Below, piece after piece: positions 56,465 to 64,000 of a stretch of 64,000 bases of DNA (position 1 is its first letter; the number at the start of each line of letters is the position of its first letter). Where the stretch lies: assembly GCA_030063045.1 (NCBI GenBank), contig JAQSEB010000013.1:868001-932000 (forward strand), given 5' to 3'. The notes below the pieces were generated by a model. The model saw only the letters and a program-made list of their open reading frames with translations. It was not told the DNA's origin and ran no database searches. The DNA comes from Pratylenchus scribneri. Its lineage: Eukaryota; Nematoda; Chromadorea; Rhabditida; Pratylenchidae. Position numbers and translations under genes: made by a program.

Positions 56465-56690
56465 GATTCACACCAAAATTTTATAGATATACACTTTTAT
56501 TATCTTTGCAAAAATCTATGACATAAGAATTGTTACTAACAAAGGGAGAGAGATGAATTGTATATCTGTACTCAAATAGCAAAAGATCTGATATTGAATG
56601 TATTTCAATGACCATACGCACCTTGACATGGTGGATTGTACGAAAATTGATCTGAATCTTGATTATGCTGCAAAAATTATTGAAAAAATT
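56465..56690 (+). pseudogene. Possible BEL/Pao- or gypsy-type integrase relic
   Basis: One plus-strand frame reads DSHQNFIDIHFYYLCKNL, a stop, HKNCY, then ICTQIAKDLILNVFQ, TGA, PYAP, TGA, HGGLYEN, TGA. DSHQNF followed by FYYLCK resembles the SDxGxNF...LCK start of the integrase core, and PYAP-x-HGGLYE resembles the PYAPWQGGFYERL block of Pao-type integrases, at roughly the right distance. The TGA inside PYAP-x-HGG lies exactly where Trp is expected (TGG to TGA is one change). Four in-frame stops make it dead in the standard code. A 71-codon minus-strand frame (56481-56696) covers the same bases. Assignment is tentative. Confidence 0.35.
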
Positions 56691-57116
56691 TAACATATTT
56701 TAAAGATTATTTGAAAAATTTAAGTTAAATAATAATTATTATAATTTAATAAAAATTATAAAATTTTAAAATTTTTATATAAAATTAACTGATTCATAAT
56801 TTAAATAAATTAATACGAGGAGCATCATAATAAATAAAGCGAAAATGATCTTAAAATTCAATCTGATTTAATTAAATAATTACATCATAAATAAAAACCA
56901 TTATTTTTTTGGATTTTTTTGCTGGATCAATTTATAAAATATAAAAATTTAAATTTAAATTTTATACAAAAATTATTGTTATTTTAATAAAAATAAAACT
57001 CTCAAATATAATTAATATATCATAAGAAGGTGTCAACAAAATTATATCTTTTAAAAATAAACAAAGATCAAATTCTCATATAAATTTCGAAAATTTTAAA
57101 CAAATATAATAAATAA

Positions 57117-57326
57117 ATAATTGTTTGGTTGGATGTGGCAAAGAAATGCATTGAGTTGAGATGCGATCGTTTTGATGGGAAAGATATTCACCAATTCTGG
57201 CAATATTTTATAATAATTAATAATCAGAGAAACAAAGAAACTTAATTTATTGCCATTATGCCTAAAATAAGCAATTCGGAATTAATTGGAAAGAATCTGA
57301 TCACGAGGCCTCAAATAAGTTTATAA
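57117..57326 (+). pseudogene. Possible retrotransposon gag fragment (BEL/Pao type)
   Basis: 42 open codons (57117-57245): VWLDVAKKCIELRCDRFDGK then DIHQFWQYFIIINNQRNKET and TAA. The pattern IEL-x-FDGK-x-x-FWxYF recalls the L-x-KFDGDP-x-xFWxxF motif of the DUF1759-type gag domain of BEL/Pao elements. In the same frame 26 more codons follow (FIAIMPKISNSELIGKNLIT) to TAA at 57324-57326. It lies 430 bp from the integrase-like relic but in gag-after-integrase order, so they are not one intact element. No LTRs seen. Assignment tentative. Confidence 0.4.
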
Positions 57327-58353
57327 AATTTTATTGCAGCTACATTTATAATTTAAAAATAATTAATAAATATATAAAGTTTGAGAATTTAATTAAAATT
57401 ATAATTATTTTTAAATTATTCAAAATGGATTAAGTAATATCGATCATAAAAAAAAATTTAAAATTAGAAAACTATGATAAAATAAAATTTAAAGATTTTA
57501 TACAAAATTAAATAAATTATCGTAAAAATATATTATTGAGAAAAATGATATATAAATTACTAGCGCCATATATGAATTTTTAAGGAGACCTTTTCTGTAA
57601 ATTTATATACATATATATCATATATGTCATTGGTTAAAAATTTTCAATGCCGAAAAAAATTAATTCAATTAAAAATTTAAATATATAATTAAAATTAATT
57701 GAAAAAGTAATAATTAAATATAATTACATATTAATCATTTTTAACTTTAACAGTAAAATTACAATTTTTTTATAAATTTGAATAAAATTCCGCAATTAAT
57801 AAAGAAAATTTAAATAACAAATAAAATACATGACCGATTTATTTGGTTTTTAAATTTTTTGAAGAAATAAAAATGATTTGACAAACTCTAATTACAAAAT
57901 ATGAATATATAATAAGTTTCTATTAAAGGTTAAAATAAAATGGATTGTTCTAAAAAATCCATATTTTATTAGAATTGGATTGAAAATCGATCCAAAATTT
58001 ATTAGCATAAACTGTTAAATAATTCGTTTATATTCAATTAATTTATTTTAAATATAAAATAGAACCGAAGATTAATGTTATAAAAAAATGATAAATTAAG
58101 TTCTAAGTTGGAAACAATGATAAAAACATTTTATTCAATAATTTTAAATTATAACAATTTTTAATTTTTGAATCAATAAAGAAAGAAAAAAATAAAAAGG
58201 ATGACTATATAAAATTTTTAAATATTATTTATTCAAAATATCTAGAACAAGAACGAAAATTTAAATCTATTCTAATTTTATAAATAAAAGAAAATAAACC
58301 AAGTTGGCCATAAAGAAAAATTTTTAATATATACTTTACAAATTGTGCAATAG
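57327..58353. other. AT-rich spacer
   Basis: Nothing supported; a (TA)-rich palindromic patch lies at 57600-57630. Confidence 0.5.
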
Positions 58354-58611
58354 TTTTGTCGAATCGTACAGGATGCAAGTATGAGAAAGATTAATGTGGT
58401 GCCATTTTTGTGTCGGAATGATTATTCACGAAAAGAAGATAATTAAATATTATTTGCGTTGAACCACGTAAACTGGCAGCCACTAAAATTGCAAAATTTC
58501 TTTGTGATCAGAGTAGCCAAACAATTTTGGAAATGTAAAGATTTATTTGTAATAATGAATAGATTTAATTTTGGAAGTTTTAAAGATTTAAAAATGGCAA
58601 AAATATTATAA
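58354..58611 (+). CDS. Coding-like islet with a helicase-like stretch in a second frame
   Basis: Frame 1: CRIVQDASMRKINVVPFLCR (58354-58446, 30 codons) then TAA, then 54 codons in the same phase (58447-58611) with NHVNWQPLKLQNFFVIRVAK, to TAA. Frame 2: 58443-58538 reads LNIICVEPRKLAATKIAKFL then CDQSSQTILEM. This resembles motif Ia of DEAH-box helicases (IxCTQPRRxAAxxVA). About 30 codons upstream in frame 2, NRTGCKYEK stands where the TGxGK Walker A should be, but three stops intervene and the Walker lysine is displaced. So frame 2 would be a decayed helicase. Frame 1 is longer and simpler. I cannot choose. Confidence 0.4.
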
Positions 58612-59006
58612 TGACATAAATTAAAAATAATCGCTAAATAAAATAATAATTAATTTACAATAGAATCTTATTATAAAAAAACAAAACTAAATTTATTTAT
58701 AATTTTAAGTTTAAATTAATGAATTTAAATGAAAAATAAAATATTATAATTTTACAAATAAATCAATAATTTTCAATTTGAACAAATCGAAATTATGAAA
58801 ATATTAAAATGATATAAAAAATTTCGAATAAGATATTCTACGAAATTATATAAAAACATTTTTTAGTTTAATTAGAAATAAGTCAAAAAAATTTCAAAAA
58901 ATATTATGTTTTATTTAATAGAAATAAAAATATAAAATAGATCTCAAAGAACAAATATTATTAAAAAATATTATAAATTAAAATAATTTTATTGTAAAAA
59001 TTTTTC
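58612..59006. other. AT-rich spacer
   Basis: Nothing seen. Confidence 0.5.
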
Positions 59007-59147
59007 ATGAGTTTTGATCTACGAGAAAAATTGAGAGTCTTTTAGAAAACTAGCAAATTGCCACTATCTTTGATTATTGATTCAGTAACAGACAGACAGC
59101 AAAATGATTATCTCATATTTTTTCACTACATAATTTTTTACTTATAA
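59007..59147 (+). pseudogene. Possible hAT-like transposase fragment with an in-frame TAG
   Basis: ATG at 59007 reads MSFDLREKLRVF, TAG (59043-59045), then KTSKLPLSLIIDSVTDRQQN and DYLIFFHYIIFYL to TAA (59145-59147). The stretch KLPLSLIIDSVTD...YLIFF fits the pattern PFSLIIDxTTDxSxxxYLI found in hAT-derived transposase-like proteins, whose DxTTD contains the first catalytic Asp. The second half of the domain is missing. The TAG sits before the motif and would be a disabling mutation in the standard code, or a sense codon otherwise. Resemblance is short; tentative. Confidence 0.4.
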
Positions 59148-59366
59148 TAATTATAAATTACTTTTTATCTTAATAAAAATAAAATATTATAATTTTATAT
59201 AAAATCAATCTATTAATTCATTATGATTAAAAAATATAAAATTATTTAAAATAAATATTATAAAAAATATAGTAATAATGGATTTTTACCAAAAATATTA
59301 TTAAATTTTAATAATTTCTAATATTAGTCATATAAAAAAATAATAATTAATTAATTTAATTGCTAG
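59148..59366. other. AT-rich spacer
   Basis: Nothing seen. Confidence 0.5.
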
Positions 59367-59387
59367 AAATTAAGCAAAGTATGGAAG
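59367..59387 (+). CDS. Possible 21-nt micro-exon
   Basis: Between TTTAATTGCTAG and the perfect donor GAAG-GTGAGT lies a 21-nt block reading KLSKVWK in phase 0. The GTGAGT match is among the best donors in the window. The next open frame starts five bases inside the would-be intron, so this donor and the 59392 frame are alternatives. Confidence 0.3.
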
Positions 59388-59391
59388 GTGA

Positions 59392-59655
59392 GTAGAAAAT
59401 TTACCGTTTGAAATTAAAAAAATATACTTTAGTCTTTCTCAAAAATCTTATAATAAAATTATAACAAAAGAAAGCAAAATTAAGTCTTATCATGTTTCGA
59501 TTTGTATTACTACAAAGTTGTTTTTAAGCGAAATGGAAATCATTTTTGAGCTACATTTCTATTGGAAGAGTTGGCAGATAATTTTCGCGTTGAACTTTAA
59601 ATTGCCATTCAAATTTACAAATATATTATTATCAAAAATCAAAGATATTCTTTAA
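59392..59655 (+). CDS. 87-codon standard frame, unassigned (no ATG at start)
   Basis: Open from after TGA (59389-59391) to TAA (59653-59655). It reads VENLPFEIKKIYFSLSQKSY, NKIITKESKIKSYHVSICIT, TKLFLSEMEIIFELHFYWKS, WQIIFALNFKLPFKFTN and a Lys/Ile tail. The rich part is 59490-59620. The first ATG is at codon 48. It follows the hAT-like fragment by 245 bp, on the same strand but in another phase, so it could be more of the same relic; I see no transposase motif in it. Longest uninterrupted plus-strand frame of the right half. Confidence 0.45.
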   Translation, partial: VENLPFEIKKIYFSLSQKSYNKIITKESKIKSYHVSICITTKLFLSEMEIIFELHFYWKSWQIIFALNFKLPFKFTNILLSKIKDIL

Positions 59656-59844
59656 AAAAGGAATAAAATAAAATACATAATTTTCGATAAAATTTTGAAT
59701 TTTTTGATAATAAGAATTAAAATAAAATTTAATCAATTATGATTCGAAATGAAATGTTAATTTTTTTAAAATTTAAATATATTTTATCTTAAAAGAAATA
59801 TTTTCGAAGATCCTAATTTCCATACACATTTATCCAATTATCCT

Positions 59845-60039
59845 ATGGTCCTTCAAAAATCCCAAGATCAAATTGCATTTTTGGAGTGCGTTAATAACTT
59901 CATTCAATCTATCGCTAAACCGAGGCCGCTGGAAGCAGCTGGCAACATCTTCCGTGGATGCATTCATAAATTTTTTATATTTATATTTATACAAAATATT
60001 TTAAAATATAATTATAATATGAAAAAATCAATTTTATAA
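59845..60039 (+). CDS. 64-codon ATG frame in a strong islet; frame uncertain
   Basis: ATG at 59845 reads MVLQKSQDQIAFLECVNNFI, then QSIAKPRPLEAAGNIFRGCI, then an A/T-driven tail to TAA. The islet (59815-59970) also holds an open plus-strand frame in another phase (PIILWSFKNPKIKLHFWSAL, then NRGRWKQLATSSVDAFINF) and a 45-codon minus-strand ATG frame (MNASTEDVASCFQRPRFSDR). All three are protein-like and none matches a family I know. The segment is almost surely coding or recently coding, but the frame cannot be fixed by eye. Confidence 0.45.
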   Translation: MVLQKSQDQIAFLECVNNFIQSIAKPRPLEAAGNIFRGCIHKFFIFIFIQNILKYNYNMKKSIL

Positions 60040-61199
60040 TAATAAGAAATTGGCAAAATTTTATTAAATTAAATTAATAATAATGAATTTGATGATAAAA
60101 TAAATATTCATATGCGAAATAGTAATTAAAAATTTTTTTTTAAATATTTCTTAATATTTTGCTTTACTGCTACAACATATTTTAATATCATAGTTAGAAC
60201 AATACATAATTCAAGAAATTATATCAAATAGAAAAACTCTCCTGAATAATAAATAAAATATCATTTAACAATTATGAAAAAAATTAATATTTCAATGTTT
60301 TATATTTATCATATTATACAGAAGATTATAATTTATAAAAAAAATTTTAGCCATTATATAAGATAAAATATTGCATTTTTAAATAAAATTTATAAAAAAA
60401 TTTTGAATTTTAAGAGCAATTTCATTATTTGAAAATTAATCCAAAAAATGATTCAAGAATTTATAATAAAAATATAAAATTGAGAAAAATAAAAAAAAAA
60501 GAAATTATTATATACAAAATAAAATAATAATAATTTATTTAAAAATTTTATTAATAAAATGAAAATTTTTTACTTAAAATAAATTGGTAAAAATATATAA
60601 ATGATTAATTTTTTCAATATCAATGAATTATAAATTTGTAAGATAAATTTTTTATTATTTTTTAAATTTAAGTTAATAAAAAATAAAAATTTTGATTTAA
60701 TAATATTTAAAATTCAATAATAAAATAAATAAAAAATTTGATTGCAATTCATATAATACGACAAGAATTCTCAATAAAATTCTAAGCAATTTGCGATGTT
60801 CAATAAAGAAAATAAACAAAATAAGAAGAAATACCGCTATATTAAATAAATGTAAAAAAAATTATTTACTTAAAATATGCTCTACTTGATTTTAAAAGTA
60901 AAAGAATTATCTTAAAATAAAAAGTTTATTCTTTTAGATGCTAGAACAATAAAATTTTAATTATAAATATAATAATAATTAATTAATAATGTTGTCTAAA
61001 AAAATTTTTGAATTCAAATTCCCTAAAATATATTAAAAAATTTATAGAAGAATTTAATAAAATAATAAAAATTTTGAGAAAGATAGGACTATTCTATATG
61101 GGGATATTTTTGACAAAAAATTTTTATCATATTCATATCATGCATTGTAAATTTTCCAAATTTAAATATTTAATTATATTTTGAAAAGTTTCTATTATT
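60040..61199. other. AT-rich spacer, no gene seen
   Basis: About 1.2 kb of the poorest composition in the window. Confidence 0.55.
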
Positions 61200-61246
61200 T
61201 TTGAGCCATGCAGTAATGTTATCATGCGTAACAATTGAGGCTCAAA
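61200..61246. repeat. Inverted repeat, 8-bp arms
   Basis: TTTGAGCC (61200-61207) and GGCTCAAA (61239-61246) are exact complements around a 31-base loop. Four of eight arm bases are G/C, unusual here. Confidence 0.55.
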
Positions 61247-62093
61247 TGAAAGGAAAAATAATGATAAAAAATAAACTTAATTTGCAATGCAATTACATGT
61301 CAACTTTTAACCAAATTATATGAGAATATTTATAAAAGAAAAAAAATAAAAATATTTTAGTATTTTCTTTAATAGAAAAAATTTTTTAGATATAAAAAAA
61401 TATATTTTTACTATTTTTAATAAATCTAAAATAAACACTAATTTTTTTTTAAAATTTACCAATGGGTATAGAAGTTGATTACATTACTATTTTTATAAAT
61501 TTTATTTAAAAAGATAATACTATCAAATATTAAATTTATTTGCCGAATGATAAGATAAAATTTTAAACAAAATTTTCTCAAATTTAATTTAAAAAATTCA
61601 AAATATTATTTTTAATATAATAACCATATAGAAAAATTATTTAATTAAAAAAACATTTTTTTACTTCCCATAGGATTTAAATTTCCACTTTCAAATCATT
61701 TTGGTTAATTTTTATTTTATTTATAAATTTTATTTTTGAAATTTTTAAAATAAAGAAATACAATATTATCCAAAATTTAATAGAAATTGTTACAGATTTA
61801 TATATTAAAATGAATTTAAATTAAAAATATTTCTATTGACCGTTAGTTCATTTTAATTTCTTTTAAAAAATATCAAGTTGAAAGGTTATTTAGTAAATAA
61901 CAAGAAAATTAAATAATGCAAAATATTAATTTAAAAAATTTAAAAATTTGTATATACAAATTTTTAAAAAAAATATATTTTTGAATGAAATTCTTTAGAA
62001 TATTAAAAATAAATATAATTTTAAAAATATATTTAAAAATTTTTTGGCAAAATAATTTAATTTATTTTAATAATTTTTCTAATATATAACAAG
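61247..62093. other. AT-rich spacer
   Basis: Nothing seen. Confidence 0.5.
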
Positions 62094-62364
62094 AAAAGAA
62101 AAAATTTTAAATTATTTTGTGCTGGCTTATGGGTGTGACTTTGATAATAATGGGTAAGTGATCCAAAAGTATAAAAGAAGCGGAATTTTCATCAATTTGA
62201 AGATTAAACATGATGATGGTTTGACTGAAATTTGAAATATAAAATTATTAATTTTAAAATTAATATTTACACAAATAAATGCAACAATATTCCGTCCCAT
62301 TCATCTTAAATAAAATTAATTTGAAATTTTTAGGAACACTTTTCCCTTAGCATCATCGAAATAG
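62094..62364 (+). CDS. Possible two-exon C-terminal fragment with consensus splice sites
   Basis: Exon 62094-62153 reads KEKILNYFVLAYGCDFDNN plus a split Gly codon and ends at the perfect donor GG-GTAAGT. The intron 62154-62333 (180 bases) ends GAAATTTTTAG. The second part completes the Gly codon and reads NTFPLASSK to TAG (62362-62364). Phases match. Competing: an ATG frame at about 62279 (MQQYSVPFILNKINLKFLGT, 23 codons) spans the acceptor, and another phase after the acceptor reads EHFSLSIIEIARKFCYQ. The upstream acceptor of exon 1 is weak. No family recognised. Confidence 0.45.
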
Positions 62365-63349
62365 CAAGAAAATTTTGTTATCAGTATTTAATTCATAATT
62401 TATATAAATATTGAAATAACAAATTTAATAACTAAAAGAGCGATGATGGTTATTAAGGAAGAAAATTAGTTTGGAACTAAATTATGCTATTATTAAAATA
62501 TATTTAAGGATAATTTTTTTAAAAGTATTTATTATATTGAAAATAGAAAATTAATTTTATAATTTATACTAAAAATTTATCAAAATTATTGATACTATTG
62601 CATATGAATTAAAATATTTTTTAATTTATATTATATGGCATCAGATTATTTTAAAGAAAAATATCGAAATTATTATCGACATAACTAAAATTTTCCGCCC
62701 AATTACAATTTCTAAAATATAAAAATTAATGCAATATCTAATATAATCAATTATCTTTTATATATGAGTTTATTCATCTACATTTGTTTTAAAAATACGA
62801 AAATGATATGAAAAGAGAAAATTTAAAAAGCAAACAAATTGAATTATCGAATTGATATAATTAAAATTTTACTAAAAATTAATTTATAATAATTAATTCA
62901 CAAAACTTGAAAATTAAATTCAAAGAATAATTTTTAATGAATATATTTACAAAAAACAATTATAAAACTAGAAAAATTAAATTATAATTTATTTATTTAT
63001 TTTAATCAATATGGTCTTGGCCTACAAAATTGAGAAATATTCTGATATGCTTCATATTATTAAATTTTTAAATATTTATCTAAATACAAAATACAAAAAT
63101 TTAAGTAAATATATATGAAAAAAGGAAAAAATTGCAAATTTGTGAAAATATTAATTGGTTGGAAAAAATATAAAATAAATTAAATAAAAATTCATATGAA
63201 ATGGATATAATTTAAATCGGAATTTACGAATTTAAATTTTAAAAAATTTTAACAGTAATTAAATTCTTAAAAATAATTTTTTAAAAATTTTTTTTTTTTG
63301 ATACTCTGAAATATTTTTTTATTTAATCATCATTTAAAATTGATTTCGT
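62365..63349. other. AT-rich spacer
   Basis: Weak patches at 62430-62490 and 63010-63050. Nothing supported. Confidence 0.45.
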
Positions 63350-63517
63350 TCAAGCAGTCTGACTTTGGTGAATGTTCGGTTGTGTGCACCCCATAAACAA
63401 TTTATCCAGACCAATGCCATGTAAGTCGGCAAATTTTGAGAGGGCTTGCACAAAATATTTTTTGAAGAGAGCGGCCTTTATTGAATCATTTGTTAAATAA
63501 TAAAAACCCCTTTTAAT
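63350..63517 (-). CDS. 55-codon frame, likely terminal exon; unassigned
   Basis: Minus strand, open from after TAA (63518-63520) to TGA (63350-63352): KRGFYYLTNDSIKAALFKKY, FVQALSKFADLHGIGLDKLF, then MGCTQPNIHQSQTA. Residue use is balanced and the islet is among the richest in the window. An AG (AATAAAG) 13 codons in could be the acceptor. Another minus-strand phase is also open (SSKNILCKPSQNLPTYMALV). No ATG upstream of the core, so a terminal exon or gene fragment. It looks like a conserved globular protein, but I cannot place it. Confidence 0.5.
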   Translation of the reverse strand: MKRGFYYLTNDSIKAALFKKYFVQALSKFADLHGIGLDKLFMGCTQPNIHQSQTA

Positions 63518-63682
63518 TTAACTAATTAAATTTCACATAAAACGGTATTTTTAGAAAAATTTGTTCAATTGAAATTTTTGATTATAATTATTTTATTTTT
63601 GAATATTTAAAGATTGGAAATTATGCAAACCGTTCAACATGAGATCGAATACATTGCTTAATTTCGTTCTGTTTTATTATAG
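63518..63682. other. Islet with overlapping short frames
   Basis: 63620-63710 is richer. One plus frame reads CKPFNMRSNTLLNFVLFYYR then TQEQSRIK and TAA, ATG at about 63638; it overlaps the next entry in another phase. Confidence 0.35.
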
Positions 63683-63844
63683 AACTCAGGAGCAGTCAAG
63701 AATCAAATAAAAATTATAAAATTTTTCAAATTAAAAAAAGTAATGTTCACATTAGATCAAAATTTTGATTTTGTTATATTTTCTAAACTGGATTTATTGG
63801 ATATGATTTTTATTGAAATTTATTTAATTAAATATAGTATATAA
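63683..63844 (+). CDS. 53-codon frame after a strong acceptor, unassigned
   Basis: An acceptor with a good pyrimidine tract (CTGTTTTATTATAG, ends 63682) opens 53 codons to TAA (63842-63844): NSGAVKNQIKIIKFFKLKKV, MFTLDQNFDFVIFSKLDLLD, then an Ile-rich tail. An ATG at 63743 (codon 21) could be a start instead. The later half is A/T-driven. No family recognised. Confidence 0.4.
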   Translation, partial: NSGAVKNQIKIIKFFKLKKVMFTLDQNFDFVIFSKLDLLDMIFIEIYLIKYSI

Positions 63845-64000
63845 TCAAATAAAAAATATTATTAAATCAGAAGTATTCGAAATTATTTTTTTGTTCAATA
63901 AACTTAAATTATTTTAATAATATAAATAAATTTCTTGTAAATTGATAATAAAAATCGAAATTTCCAAAAATTTAAAATAATTTTTTAAAATATTTTCTAA

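Noticed and set aside
1..64000. Organelle genome (mitochondrial or plastid)
   Set aside because: AT content would fit, but no rRNA core segments, no cytochrome or ATPase stretches and no intact tRNAs are visible in 64 kb.
1..64000. AT-rich bacterial genome
   Set aside because: No gene packing, no ribosome-binding sites, no long frames; retrotransposon pieces are present.

Overview
The window is eukaryotic nuclear-type DNA of extreme composition: by eye only about one base in six is G or C (estimated, not counted). There is no rRNA gene, operon, ribosome-binding site or bacterial-style gene packing, and no frame read in the standard code exceeds about 100 codons. The sequence is a mosaic of long A/T spacer (often under 10% GC) and short richer islets of roughly 50-300 bp, on both strands, every 0.5-2 kb. 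Most islets hold one or more frames that read like ordinary protein. A few carry recognisable pieces of mobile-element proteins, which favours a large repeat-bearing nuclear genome rather than an organelle or compact parasite. I cannot name the organism.

Layout. 0-9 kb: short islets with 20-60 codon frames, one possible micro-exon (6671-6705) and a primer-binding-site-like word near 8848. 9.5-15 kb: denser short reading frames (9569, 10210, 11335, about 13000, 14423-14636). 15-25 kb: tandem repeats, a diverged 645-bp dispersed repeat (19724-20368; partner at 30134-30824), a coiled-coil gene piece split by a frameshift (21831-22042), a diverged tandem duplication with a nested 50-bp repeat (22534-23308) and a 208-codon frame with a three-fold SSNQNNK repeat if TAA/TAG are read as sense (24140-24766). 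25-36 kb: the best protein-coding candidates, namely a 95-codon frame (25108), a Lys/Glu-rich frame in three co-phased parts (26089-26622), a signal-peptide-bearing frame (28539), spliced-looking exons (32138, 32900, 33131) and a frame of 42+40 codons split by one TAA (35060). 36-49 kb: scattered 30-50 codon frames and a tRNA-like relic (41933-42004). 49-60 kb: a cluster of transposon-like relics: Ty3/gypsy-type reverse transcriptase (49636), integrase-like (56465), gag-like (57117) and hAT-like (59007) pieces, plus a helicase-like islet (58354). 60-64 kb: two exon-like stretches near the right edge (63350 minus, 63683 plus).

Two readings compete. (1) Standard code: islets are small exons, or decayed gene and transposon fragments, in AT-rich spacer. 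Several have matching AG...GT borders and compatible phases. (2) Altered code: in at least nine islets one frame stays protein-like across in-frame TAA/TAG and ends only at TGA, as in ciliates that read TAA/TAG as Gln. A micronuclear-type ciliate genome, with coding segments scattered in AT-rich spacer, would fit this. The sequence alone does not decide. TGA-only frames over 200 codons are expected by chance at this composition, and several relics carry frameshifts or TGA inside the matching frame. Frame calls are therefore given with modest confidence and the competing reading is stated where it matters.
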